NCBI RefSeq assembly: GCF_031432215.1
Contig: NZ_JAVKGN010000003.1
Location: 40,879 to 104,878 of the forward strand
Origin: Halodesulfurarchaeum sp. HSR-GB
Lineage (GTDB): Archaea > Halobacteriota > Halobacteria > Halobacteriales > Halobacteriaceae
DNA length: 64,000 nucleotides
Direction of reading: 5' to 3'
Shown: in pieces, positions 16,470 through 24,893 of the stretch
How the letters are laid out: each line of letters begins with the position of its first letter
Numbering within the stretch: the first letter of the stretch is position 1
Translations under genes and position numbers: made by a program
The notes under the pieces: generated by a model
What the model was told of the DNA's origin: nothing
Databases searched by the model: none
Seen by the model: the letters and a program-made list of their open reading frames with translations, nothing else

Positions 16470-16552
16470 TATCCCTCACCTCTCGAACATACCTCACCTA
16501 GACACCTCTCTCGAAGAATAACCAACCCTCACTCCCCCTAATAATCGCGGAG

Positions 16553-16668
16553 ATTTACGGAGGTGAGAGCCACCGATTCGAGAGTGTTTCAGTACCCAGA
16601 ACCTACAGAATAGTCCTGAAACACCTGTGTAAACGCCCACTCTCAGATCGGGACCAATTTACGGAGGT
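16553..16668. repeat. Direct repeats ATTTACGGAGGT around an inverted repeat
   Basis: ATTTACGGAGGT occurs at 16553-16564 and 16657-16668. Between them GTGTTTCAG (16584-16592) and CTGAAACAC (16616-16624) form a 9-bp inverted repeat. All of this lies in the convergent gap 16470-16734, which has no gene. The layout resembles a recombination site or a bidirectional terminator. Confidence 0.5.
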
Positions 16669-16734
16669 TCAAACCCGGAGTGGTAAAAATACTAGAACAG
16701 GTCCTGACGAATCGCACAAATTGCTGCGTTGGAT

Positions 16735-17457
16735 CTATGGCTCAAACGTATATTCAACTGTATCATAGGTATTCAAATCAATCCCATACACACTGAAATC
16801 GACTGACGGGTAAGACTCTTCCAGAGAGACGAAACACGTTGAACAAATAGCGTCCCCCAATTTGTACGCAATACCCTCCTGAACAAGTTCTACAGACGAT
16901 CTGGCATCTTCGTAATCACCGAGATGGTCGGTTAGTCTGGTCATTTCCCAAGGGAGATAATACGAGTCACGTCGGTTAGCGTCTTCACAGAAAGAGCAGG
17001 GCGCAGTTCCTGGATGGTGATGATGACCCTCATAATCACCGTCAGTAACAGTGTCCCAGATGTCTTCCTTGAACTCTTCTGGGCTGCGATCATACTTCGC
17101 TTGGACAGTCTCCTCAGAGGCTTCTATGTTACATCCATGGAGGAATCGCTCTTTGTCGGTTAAATCTATTTTTGCTTGGATCGGACAGTTAGTACCTGTA
17201 ATCTTGCAATGCCAACTATCGATAGGAACTTCAACTCGTCCGAATTGGCAGGTCACCCAGTCACCACCGCTAGCGAACTCATCCACGTAATGTATCCCCG
17301 TGTCTGCTATGTACTGTTCAATCGTGTTCTCGATTTCTTCATCCAATAGTTCGGCGTCGTCGATATCAAGAACTAATTGAGGCCCAGCTCGCTCGAGCCA
17401 ATGTGTTTTGACCTCGCTATGTGTGTGCTCAACGAGGATCTCACCACTGAATTTCAT
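16735..17457 (-). CDS. Hypothetical protein with CxxC motifs (240 aa)
   Basis: The protein starts at the ATG at 17457 (MKFSGEILVEHTHSEVKTHWLERAG). It contains CSFC and, later, CSTC, plus a histidine run (GHHHHPGTAPCSFC), so it probably binds a metal. The central region mentions no known catalytic motif. Its codon use is more AT-rich than the flanking genes, which hints at recent acquisition. The function is unknown. Confidence 0.5.
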   Translation of the reverse strand: MKFSGEILVEHTHSEVKTHWLERAGPQLVLDIDDAELLDEEIENTIEQYIADTGIHYVDEFASGGDWVTCQFGRVEVPIDSWHCKITGTNCPIQAKIDLTDKERFLHGCNIEASEETVQAKYDRSPEEFKEDIWDTVTDGDYEGHHHHPGTAPCSFCEDANRRDSYYLPWEMTRLTDHLGDYEDARSSVELVQEGIAYKLGDAICSTCFVSLEESYPSVDFSVYGIDLNTYDTVEYTFEP

Positions 17458-17523
17458 ACTCAGTCACTCAAGGCCGCGACGTACATTCTTACCGGCTTTT
17501 TGAATCGGGGATCCGGAGAGCTC

Positions 17524-18434
17524 TCAAAGCCTACCAGGTTCTGACTGGGGATCGTGGTAATCGTCGACAAGCTCGAGTGCCTGTTCGATAGTTCGCTCGT
17601 CGTACAGCGTATCCTCTGAAACAAGACTCACCCACTCGGCTCGATTTCGATCCGATTGTCGAACCAGCCGTTCTATTTGCTCGCCGTCACCGCCAGTCCA
17701 ATACGCGAGCTGGCTGCAGAATGCGACGTCAGCCTCCGTTTGACTTGCATACCCTGCACTACTGCCAGTCCATAACCGCCGGAAGACGTCACTAGCGGGC
17801 CCGTACTGTGCCCGTTCGATGACTGCGGTATCACTCAAATCAACGTCGACACTGGGCTCTGATGGCAACCCACCGAATTCCTGAACATCGACGACAGACA
17901 GCGTCGCCGCGGCTTCGGCTGGGTCGGCAGCTCCTTTCCACGCCTTGTAGACACCCCGGAGTTCCGTCGTTCGCTCGGTAACTGTCGCCGGCGTCGACGA
18001 CAGCCGATCACCCGTAATCGGTATGTAGAACTCCGCATCACAGATGTCGATCGGCCCGGAGGTCCAACTCGGTGGCTGCCCCGCAACGATAATCCGAATG
18101 GTCTGACCGTCGTATGCAGCTTCAGTATAGGAATCAAGCGTCTCAATCACCGTCCGGGCCCAGCCATCGAGGTCGCCGGTCTCAGGATCACGACAGGCGG
18201 AGAGTTCGACAGCAGTAAATGGGTCATCGTGTGTGGGATAGAAGGCGAGTCCGTCGACATCGAGTTCGGACGCCGTCGCCGTGGCGTATGCATCCTCAAA
18301 ACCACTCCACGTATCTTCGTCATCGAAGGTTGCGCGCTCGCCGGTCGCCGGATCGATCGGTGTGAGTGAAATCCCGTCTGCCGAGTCGTCAGTATCAGCT
18401 GCCCGCCAACAGACCCACTGCTCCCGATCGGGGA
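17524..18434 (-). pseudogene. 5'-truncated plasmid primase/polymerase-like gene fragment
   Basis: The frame IPDREQWVCWRAADTDD... through ACRDPETGDLDGW, VIETLDSYTE, YIPITGDRL to QIERLVRQSDRNRAEWVS and YDERTIEQALELVDDYHD matches the N-terminal region of haloarchaeal plasmid/phage primase-like proteins (NrS-1-polymerase type). The usual DxD before CRDPETG reads AVELSACRD, so the acidic pair is also damaged. It has no start of its own and runs straight on, out of frame, from the TFB fragment. It ends at TGA 17524-17526, far shorter than family members. It is best treated as a remnant. Confidence 0.5.
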
Positions 18435-18722
18435 TTCGTTCCCCTTTGCGTCGGTGCCGCTACCGATTTCCGTCGACAAGCCTCCATCGTGGCGGGCCGC
18501 AGTGAGTGGGGCGCACGTTCGCTCGCTCTCCTTGTCGTCGTATGCCCGCCACCCCGGCCCGTGATTGATGCGTTGTTCGTCGATGACCAGGTCACAGTCC
18601 TCACATACCGTTTCCACAGCGTTAGTCGTGACCCGGCCGTCGCACTCGGGACACTGGTTCGCACTCGACTCCATTTTGACGTCTTCGTCGAAGCCAGTTT
18701 CGTAGATATCTCTGGTTGCCAT
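18435..18722 (-). pseudogene. Transcription factor B (TFB) N-terminal fragment
   Basis: The first 96 codons from the ATG at 18722 are a TFB N-terminus: zinc ribbon CPEC...CEDC, then the B-reader region GPGWRAYDDKESERT, APLTAARHD and LSTEIGSGTDAKGNE. TFBs continue with two cyclin folds (about 200 residues). Here the sequence changes after GNE into a primase fragment in another reading frame. The fragment could bind RNA polymerase through its ribbon but could not bind TBP-DNA. A CCCCTCA/TGAGGGG hairpin (18762-18780) sits upstream. A deletion fusing two genes is the likely origin. Confidence 0.5.
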
Positions 18723-18917
18723 CGTTCTCACCGTGTTCAGGGAACTCGCCAGCACTGCGACCCCCTCACCCTTTGAGGGGACAATAGACGACACCGACTC
18801 CTTACCAAGAAAATCGATCTTGAGGGCTTTTCCTCCGAAATGGGGAGAGCTGTATAAGATCTGTCTGACCTTTCGAAGGGGGTCCAGATAGCTATCGAGG
18901 TTAAATATGCCGTCTAA

Positions 18918-19376
18918 TCATCTGAGGACGCTGTTCTCTGCATAATCTGGATATTTGGAGTAAACTATATCAATAAGATCTGGCAACCGAATATCTCCGT
19001 ATTCCCGTACTATCCGTTCTGCCTCTTGGACTATCCGTTCAATATCTCCGTCAGAGATCTTTTCTCCGACAAAATCCCGCCCCTCCGGCTTGAGTTGATA
19101 CTTGTACTTGACTATGTCATCCTCTTCGTCAAGTTTCTCTTTCGAGTCATCGATTAAACCCCGCTCGATGTGAGCATCTAAATCGTCGTACAGTCTACTG
19201 GAGAAGGGCCCGTAATCGTATGGTTCGAACCGATATGTGTCGGTGGGAGTTAAGTTTTCCAGATTCCCTTCCATCTGCATCAGGAAAATGAGCTTCTGGA
19301 ATCGGGTACGCCCGTCAATCTGATGCTCCTCATGAGCGTACAATAACGCGAGCGGGAGCATCTTTCTGGTGTTCAT
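18918..19376 (-). CDS. YwgA/Panacea-like protein (152 aa)
   Basis: The protein has the family signatures GRTRFQKLIFLMQ near residue 22 and FEPYDYGPFSSRLYDDL around residue 50, followed by helical segments. This fold (DUF4065/Panacea, YwgA) includes antitoxins and proteolytic adaptors. It overlaps the upstream TrmB-like gene by 4 bp, so the two are produced together. No classical toxin fold is visible in the partner, so the pair may be a regulator and its adaptor or a variant toxin-antitoxin unit. A second protein with the same signature is at 22125-22682. Confidence 0.5.
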   Translation of the reverse strand: MNTRKMLPLALLYAHEEHQIDGRTRFQKLIFLMQMEGNLENLTPTDTYRFEPYDYGPFSSRLYDDLDAHIERGLIDDSKEKLDEEDDIVKYKYQLKPEGRDFVGEKISDGDIERIVQEAERIVREYGDIRLPDLIDIVYSKYPDYAENSVLR

Positions 19377-20110
19377 GTTTGAGCCTCAACTTCTTCGTGC
19401 GCGTATGTTTGAAAGTCATCCACCATAATTCTTGCAACGTCTGAATCTTCAAATGAGAGTGTTGCGTCCTGTGTGCCGATATTCAGGAGCACTCGCTTTT
19501 CGTCTACAACGTAGTAAGATGAACGATTGTGGTTGTCGTCTATGTTCGTGGTAGCGCCGGATTCTTCTAATCGGTCTAATGTGTCTGAAGAGTGCGGTGT
19601 CCCGATGATGTTGACATCGATATCGTTCTCCAGAGCCTCTTCGATTGCTTCAATTACGTCGCGGGTGGCCCAGGCTAATCGAGTATCGAATCCGATGATG
19701 GAATCCTCGGCATCCTCGATCAGGTTCCTCAATTCGGTATTCATACCATCCTGTCCAGACAGTACCCACGCGGAGTCATCGGCGTCGGGCCCCCGTTCGA
19801 TCTGTACTTCCCACGCTTCTTCGAGACTTTCGAGAATTTCGTCCGACTCTGCCTCGAACCGCTCCCGTTCTTTTTCGATTACGTGACGGGGATTCTGAGC
19901 GACATACCGCTTCGGATTCTCTCCTCGAACCTTGACGTATCCCTGTTCATGAAGACTGTTTAGCGGCTGATACACCTTTGCGGGTTGAGCGTCGATCCGA
20001 GCTGCTACCTGACTCGCCTTCATTTCTCCAAACTTTACGAGCGCATGGTAACAAGTTGATTCATACTTTCCCCATCCGAGGCGGCCCAACTCATCGCCTA
20101 ATTGTTCCAT
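19373..20110 (-). CDS. TrmB-like regulator with PLD-like C-terminal domain
   Basis: This 245-residue protein carries an N-terminal winged helix (MKASQVAARIDAQPAKVYQPLNSLHEQGYV), a coiled-coil linker (HVIEKERERFEAESDEILESLEEAW) and a C-terminal domain (SIIGFDTRLAWATRDVIEAIEEAL; VNIIGTPHSSDTLDRL) like the PLD-type sensor of haloarchaeal TrmB proteins. These usually bind sugars or other ligands and repress or activate promoters. It is the first gene of a two-gene unit with the Panacea-like gene. The divergent membrane-protein genes start 70 bp upstream, making them a likely target. Confidence 0.5.
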   Translation of the reverse strand: MEQLGDELGRLGWGKYESTCYHALVKFGEMKASQVAARIDAQPAKVYQPLNSLHEQGYVKVRGENPKRYVAQNPRHVIEKERERFEAESDEILESLEEAWEVQIERGPDADDSAWVLSGQDGMNTELRNLIEDAEDSIIGFDTRLAWATRDVIEAIEEALENDIDVNIIGTPHSSDTLDRLEESGATTNIDDNHNRSSYYVVDEKRVLLNIGTQDATLSFEDSDVARIMVDDFQTYAHEEVEAQT

Positions 20111-20182
20111 TCTACTACTTATATCATAAAGTCAGACAACATCAATTCTGTGGTGAGCCACACTACTACTCAAAAGAAGTTG

Positions 20183-20584
20183 ATGACGACTTCTTCATCT
20201 AGAATATCAGGAAAACTACTAAGTAACACCCTCACATACGCCAGCGTGATGGAAAGAGCGCATTCGTGGAACGCCGCTTTCCACATGGCTCAGCAGGAGT
20301 ACGGCAAGAGAGTCAAGATCCCAAAGGTGGCCACTGGGCGCCTACCGCCACAGTTCACGGAGTCGCCGATGTCACTACACATGGGGGCGAACAAGGTTTA
20401 CCGTGACCAGCGGATTACGGATAGCTTCCAGATTCGGGAATACGACGACTACCACACGGTGCAGATGGATAGACATAATCCGGATGACGGTAACGCCGTC
20501 AAGCACGCGATGACTGACGCCCTCCCTTACACACTGGCGGCAGTCGGTGTCGGTGCGATGATCTTCGGTGGTGGCGGGGGGTAA
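20183..20584 (+). CDS. Hypothetical protein with C-terminal hydrophobic segment (133 aa)
   Basis: The chosen start is ATG 20183 (MTTSSSRISGKLLSNTLTYASVM); ATG 20102 or 20249 are alternatives. The body is basic and polar and contains RITDSFQIREYDDYHTVQMDRHN. The C-terminus DALPYTLAAVGVGAMIFGGGGG is hydrophobic and could be a tail anchor. It is the first gene of a three-gene plus-strand operon with two more membrane proteins. The family is unknown. Confidence 0.5.
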   Translation: MTTSSSRISGKLLSNTLTYASVMERAHSWNAAFHMAQQEYGKRVKIPKVATGRLPPQFTESPMSLHMGANKVYRDQRITDSFQIREYDDYHTVQMDRHNPDDGNAVKHAMTDALPYTLAAVGVGAMIFGGGGG

Positions 20585-20590
20585 GATCAG

Positions 20591-20893
20591 ATGTCAGTTC
20601 AGGTCGTCTATCTAGGTGCGATTGTTGGATTTGTCGTCGGCGTTCTGTTTAATGCCCGACTATTCGGGCAGACGTCGAGGGCGGGCTACCACGGTCGGAG
20701 TGGACAATTCAGAACAAAATCAGATGCCATGTTCGGAAAGGCGGCGTCTATCGCCTTCACCACCGTAGCCGGGTTTTTTGCTGGCCCAATGCTCTACGGA
20801 TTCTTCGTCACTAACCCATTCGTGGGAGTTGTTGGGATCCTCGGCCTCCTCTACGTAGGGCTACACAAAGAGGTCGATGCGTGGAACCCTTGA
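20591..20893 (+). CDS. Small membrane protein (100 aa)
   Basis: It has three hydrophobic helices: VVYLGAIVGFVVGVLFNARLF at the N-terminus, IAFTTVAGFFAGPMLYGFFV in the middle and FVGVVGILGLLYVGL near the end. It is glycine-rich, 6 bp behind the preceding gene and 7 bp ahead of the TraB-like gene, so the three are probably co-transcribed. I do not recognise the family. Confidence 0.5.
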   Translation: MSVQVVYLGAIVGFVVGVLFNARLFGQTSRAGYHGRSGQFRTKSDAMFGKAASIAFTTVAGFFAGPMLYGFFVTNPFVGVVGILGLLYVGLHKEVDAWNP

Positions 20894-20900
20894 GGTTATC

Positions 20901-21653
20901 ATGAGTGGTAGCAATTACTTCAAAACGACGAGCGACGTAGTGATCAAAGGGGAAGTCCACTCCAGCAGAGGCGACTTCGAAGAAGAGCGAGAACTCCTCG
21001 CCGAGGGAGTTGATACGCTCGTGGTTGAGGGGAGCCAGGATGAAACTGAAGTCGGCTGGCTCCACGGCTGGTTCGGTATTGCGATGATGATCTTTGAGTA
21101 CCTGTTCGCTAGCTTTCTATACACCGACCACCAGACGCTGGTGGACATAGCGAAGGGACAAGGAGCAGACGTGGTGTACACCCGAGAGACAGACGCGGCC
21201 CTCATCGAGAATTCGCACAAACTGGTGGTAGCGTCAGCGTTTGTCTTGTTCTACTTCCTCGTCTTCCTCTCGGCACTATTCGGTCTTCTCGGTGCGCAAG
21301 TATACGGCGCCGCGACTCTACTGATGGCCGGCCTTGGGCCAATCATCATACTGCGAATTCACGAGACTCGGAAGTCTGGTGACAACCGCGACAAGAAAAT
21401 CGCCGAGAAAATTGAGGGTGTCGCGGGGAACGGGGATCGGGTCGTCGCGGTTATGGGCCAGAGCCACGCAAAGAAGGTGCCCGACTACCTTCCAGATGAG
21501 ATTGACCCCGACGTCCGCGAGCCAAAATATGGCTTCTTATCGCTGTCGATGGGGCGCGACCTGTTCGTTCCTGCGGTTCGGATGATGGGAATGATGGCGA
21601 TTGTGTACCCAGCGTTCCTCGCAGTCTTTCAGACTTACTTCGCGTTCATCTGA
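20901..21653 (+). CDS. TraB/PrgY-like membrane protein
   Basis: The 250-residue protein has GEVHSS at 17-22, followed by VDTLVVEGSQ, and a second VMGQSHAKKVPDYL near residue 185. The two GxxH-type motifs mark the TraB/TIKI-like fold, whose members are putative metalloproteases or pheromone-shutdown factors in membranes. Several hydrophobic helices lie between and after them (LVVASAFVLFYFLVFLSALFG; LLMAGLGPIIIL; C-terminal MMGMMAIVYPAFLAVF). The start at 20901 avoids the overlap with the gene before it that 20877 would need. In enterococci TraB blocks self-induction of conjugation; a similar role here is only a speculation. Confidence 0.5.
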   Translation: MSGSNYFKTTSDVVIKGEVHSSRGDFEEERELLAEGVDTLVVEGSQDETEVGWLHGWFGIAMMIFEYLFASFLYTDHQTLVDIAKGQGADVVYTRETDAALIENSHKLVVASAFVLFYFLVFLSALFGLLGAQVYGAATLLMAGLGPIIILRIHETRKSGDNRDKKIAEKIEGVAGNGDRVVAVMGQSHAKKVPDYLPDEIDPDVREPKYGFLSLSMGRDLFVPAVRMMGMMAIVYPAFLAVFQTYFAFI

Positions 21654-21720
21654 CGTGGCTACAGTTGTCGAACTAAGTTTTACTTCCCCCAACTCTTGCG
21701 TCGGTATTGAAGGGCATTTT

Positions 21721-22086
21721 TCAAATCGCGTCAAGGAGGTCAACACCGCGCTGTAGTGCTACCATCCCCAATCTCGATGCCAGTTGGGTACTCGTTTCCC
21801 GTACGAAAGGGATGATATCAAGCATATTGTCTTTATCGGGGTTTTCGTCTTCTAATTCCAACTCAAACTCCTCCACACGCTCCTCAATGCGCTCCTTCTC
21901 CTCTGTTGAGGTCATCAGCCGGTTAATTTTCTCGTGAATTTCTTCGATAGTGATGTACTGTTCCTGACTCTGCTCCTGAGAAGAAACCTGAGTGACAGCA
22001 GATAGTCGGTGAGTACGTTGATTGGGATAGATGCTTGATGAAGATGCTGTTTGAGGAGAAATCACGGAAAAATGGCTCAACACCAA
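21721..22086 (-). CDS. Coiled-coil hypothetical protein (about 121 aa)
   Basis: The C-terminal two-thirds look real: a charged coiled coil (EEIHEKINRLMTSTEEKERIEERVEEFELELEDE) and then a helical tail (LDIIPFVRETSTQLASRLGMVALQRGVDLLDAI). The first 30 residues are less convincing and the start is uncertain. It is divergent from the Panacea-RelE pair. The function is unknown. Confidence 0.5.
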   Translation of the reverse strand: MVLSHFSVISPQTASSSSIYPNQRTHRLSAVTQVSSQEQSQEQYITIEEIHEKINRLMTSTEEKERIEERVEEFELELEDENPDKDNMLDIIPFVRETSTQLASRLGMVALQRGVDLLDAI

Positions 22087-22124
22087 GCTTATGCCACTGT
22101 AACACAGATTGAGATGTAAGAATC

Positions 22125-22682
22125 ATGGCTCCTAGCGCGTCCGAAGACCCTCCGCTTGAGCTGGACTCTGACGATAAGCAGGAGCTGAAGGAAATAGTCG
22201 TAGAGTTCCTCTCTCGCTATGAGGGCCTCTACGAGAAGCGGATTCAGAAGCTTATCTTCTACGGAGAGATAGCGACTGCGATTAAGACGGGGCAGCGCTT
22301 GACGGACGCGGATTTTATGCCGTATGATTACGGTCCCTACTCCCGGGCAATCACAAACGTCCTAGACGAATTAGTTGAAGAGGGTCGTATATCGATCCGA
22401 GAGGATGGCCAGTATGCGACGACTTTGTCTGGTGGGAATATCTCTCCGAAGAAGACCTATCTAATCGGGAAGATACACTCGGAGACGAAGCGGATGAGTA
22501 CTGACGAACTTGTTGACCGTGCGAAGAATACGTGGCTCTGGAAGAACTACGAATACGGAGAGGATATGGATTTCGCCGAGTACATTGACGAGGTCATAAT
22601 GTCCCCGAATGAGAGGGATATGGCCCGAGAGCCAGAGAGAGACCCCGTGGAAGATGCCGACATGGAACGACTTCTTTCCTAG
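22125..22682 (+). CDS. Panacea-like antitoxin
   Basis: A 185-residue protein with the Panacea/DUF4065 signatures YEKRIQKLIFYGEIATAI and DADFMPYDYGPYSRAITNVLDELVEEGRI. Panacea domains serve as antitoxins for many unrelated toxin folds. The next gene starts 3 bp after its stop and encodes a RelE-like protein, the expected neighbour order. The C-terminal acidic tail (YGEDMDFAEYIDEVI) may wrap the toxin. Its base composition is richer in A and T than the conjugation genes downstream, consistent with independent transfer. Confidence 0.5.
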   Translation: MAPSASEDPPLELDSDDKQELKEIVVEFLSRYEGLYEKRIQKLIFYGEIATAIKTGQRLTDADFMPYDYGPYSRAITNVLDELVEEGRISIREDGQYATTLSGGNISPKKTYLIGKIHSETKRMSTDELVDRAKNTWLWKNYEYGEDMDFAEYIDEVIMSPNERDMAREPERDPVEDADMERLLS

Positions 22683-22685
22683 CTG

Positions 22686-23264
22686 ATGGGCCAACTCCCG
22701 ACTGATGTTCCTTGGGACGTAAATTGGGACAAGAAATTCGAATCCCAGCTGGAAGAGCTCAAACAGAGTGGCTCATTCGATACGTATCGGAAGAAAACAA
22801 TCCGCATTATACGGAATCCAATCAGAGAAGGGTCATATAAGAGTGAAAACCTAAAAGGCCTCAAAACAGCACACGTCTCGGGGAACTACCAAGACATCAT
22901 CTGCTTCGAGCTTACTCCGGGTGTAAACCACCAGTCGCAGCAAGAGAAACTGGAGGAAGTCTACCTCCACTTTATAGATCACTGGGACAACTACGATTCG
23001 GCATTAAGCAGTCGTAATGCGGCAGGGCGAACAGTCGAATTTACAATCGAGATGCCGTATCTCGAAGAGGGCTATGACGTAGAGCGGGCAAAGAATACTG
23101 TCTACAAAGCCGTAAAAGATCTTGATGGGAGCCGAATCACGCAAGAATGGGGAGACGAATGTCTTCGGTTGACCGGAGAGGTCTCACCAGAAGACAAAGA
23201 TGTCGTTAAGACAGCGATCCCGACAACAGTCGATGTGAAGTTCAACGAGAATACATTGTTTTGA
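22686..23264 (+). CDS. RelE/ParE-superfamily toxin with C-terminal extension
   Basis: The first 95 residues carry RelE-like features: KFESQLEELKQSGSFDTYRKKT helices, NPIREGSYKSENLKGL, TAHVSGNYQDIICFEL and YLHFIDHWDNYD, corresponding to the beta-sheet core that enters the ribosome or binds gyrase in this superfamily. About 95 further residues (VEFTIEMPYLEEGYDVERAKNTVY...) have no counterpart in short RelE toxins. It is transcribed directly behind the Panacea-like gene. The likely activity is mRNA cleavage or translation block, neutralised by its partner; the exact catalytic residues cannot be fixed from sequence alone. Confidence 0.5.
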   Translation: MGQLPTDVPWDVNWDKKFESQLEELKQSGSFDTYRKKTIRIIRNPIREGSYKSENLKGLKTAHVSGNYQDIICFELTPGVNHQSQQEKLEEVYLHFIDHWDNYDSALSSRNAAGRTVEFTIEMPYLEEGYDVERAKNTVYKAVKDLDGSRITQEWGDECLRLTGEVSPEDKDVVKTAIPTTVDVKFNENTLF

Positions 23265-23366
23265 ATAGGCGCTCAAGTTGGAATATGAGCACTCGCTGAC
23301 TAACAGCTGTCTCACCAGGGTTAGTATCTAATCAATAGTATTTCAATAGAGCCAGCAATCTGTAGT

Positions 23367-24893
23367 TCAGAACTGCTCAGCGGGACCGGCGGATTCCTCC
23401 ACAACCTGCTCATACATCTCGTCCGGAAACGGGAGACTCCCCCAGATCGAGTAGGGGCACTGGTCTTGGCCGATGCAGTAGCGCTGCATATCGTCGTTAT
23501 CGCAGTTCATCGGCAACGGGGTGTCGCCGTCGATTGTGTTTGAGAACTCGTAGCGAATCTGGTACTCGGTTTCCTGTTTGTCGTACCACGGCCACCGGGA
23601 GAAGACGCCCTTGAGGTCTGCGACGACCTCGTCGAGGCTGCTATCCTGATACTGCGGGAGCCACATCACCATCCGCGCAAAGTTGTAGAGATCCTTCCGC
23701 ACGGGCTTCTTCTCGTGCAACCGCTCCTCCATATTGGCCATACAGGGTAGTTCGAAGAGGTCCTCTATCTCCTGGACCTCGATCTGCTCTGCGCCGGTCC
23801 CGGCTCGCCCGATCCGGTACGTGTTGACGCGCCCGTCGCGGTCGATCGTGACGGCCGAATGGGACTCGTGGTCGGCCAGCGTCTTCGCGAGACTACTCGG
23901 ACTCGAGATCCAATCCGTCACGGAGGATTCCCAGTCGTCCTCGGCGCCGTACGCGTCGACCGCTCGATAGAGTTCTTTCGCCGTGTGGAACTCTCCCTTT
24001 TGGGCGACCTCGTCGTCGGCACCACTCAGGGCCCGTCGGAGCACGCGGATCGTCCGCTCGCCACGGTCCCAGTTCCGCCAGATCCGTTCGTGATGGCCTG
24101 TCTCGAGGAAGCGGTCGATTCGCTCCGTGATTGCCGACTCGTTCGTGGTCAGCCACGTTAGCTGGTCGTCCGAGAGGCCGTCCTCCTGTACGCGCAAGAG
24201 CTTCTTGAACGCCCGCTCAGCATAGTCACGATACTTGCTGTCGAAATCGCCGACCGGAACGTACAGATGGTTGTCCTTCACTCGCGTCAGTATCTCCCCG
24301 CCATCGCCCGTCTCTGTCGACGACTCGTCCTCCTCTCGAACGAGACATTTGCGTGACGCCGCAGCCATCGGGATTTCGAGGTACAGCCCATCCCCGAACC
24401 CCGCCATCTCTTTGATTCCCGTACAAACCCGTCCGGGATGCGGCCCATCCTCACCGGGATCTTTGCTGTACAGCACCTCGGCGATGTCCTGCTGGAGCGA
24501 CCCATCACCGTGGGCGCGGATGAGTGACGCGAGATTGTTGACGTACAGCTCTCGGATGTCGTAGAGCACCTGGATGTTCCGGGGCGAGGCGTGCTCGAAC
24601 TTCGGGTGCTCTTTCACACAGATCGCACTCAACGTCGCGAGCACAGCGAGCGTCCCGGGCTCGTCGACGAACGGTTCATCGGCAGCGTCGGCACGAACCT
24701 GCTCTTTGAACGCAGCCATCCCGAACCGCTCGCTGTCGTTCAAGAGGTCTTCGGGCTGGTCCTCGCCGTCGACGACGTATCGATTGTAGCCACGCGTAAA
24801 CAGCTGGTTGATGCGGGTGTCACCGTATTCCAATGGGAGCACTGCAACCCGATACGCGGCGTCCTCGTCGTCGGTGGGGGTTCTCGGACTCAT
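23367..24893 (-). CDS. PriL-like primase large-subunit protein
   Basis: The 508-residue protein ends in a PriL C-terminal domain: four cysteines in the iron-sulfur arrangement ELPCMAN, PMNCDNDD, RYCIG and DQCPYS, with the intervening RKDLYNFARMVMWL and TEYQIRYEF matching PriL. The N-terminal half is specific to this family. It overlaps the PriS-like gene by 4 bp, so the two subunits are co-translated. In archaeal primase the large subunit binds template and initiates primers. It is the last gene of the conjugation operon. This suggests priming of the plasmid strand after transfer. Confidence 0.5.
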   Translation of the reverse strand: MSPRTPTDDEDAAYRVAVLPLEYGDTRINQLFTRGYNRYVVDGEDQPEDLLNDSERFGMAAFKEQVRADAADEPFVDEPGTLAVLATLSAICVKEHPKFEHASPRNIQVLYDIRELYVNNLASLIRAHGDGSLQQDIAEVLYSKDPGEDGPHPGRVCTGIKEMAGFGDGLYLEIPMAAASRKCLVREEDESSTETGDGGEILTRVKDNHLYVPVGDFDSKYRDYAERAFKKLLRVQEDGLSDDQLTWLTTNESAITERIDRFLETGHHERIWRNWDRGERTIRVLRRALSGADDEVAQKGEFHTAKELYRAVDAYGAEDDWESSVTDWISSPSSLAKTLADHESHSAVTIDRDGRVNTYRIGRAGTGAEQIEVQEIEDLFELPCMANMEERLHEKKPVRKDLYNFARMVMWLPQYQDSSLDEVVADLKGVFSRWPWYDKQETEYQIRYEFSNTIDGDTPLPMNCDNDDMQRYCIGQDQCPYSIWGSLPFPDEMYEQVVEESAGPAEQF

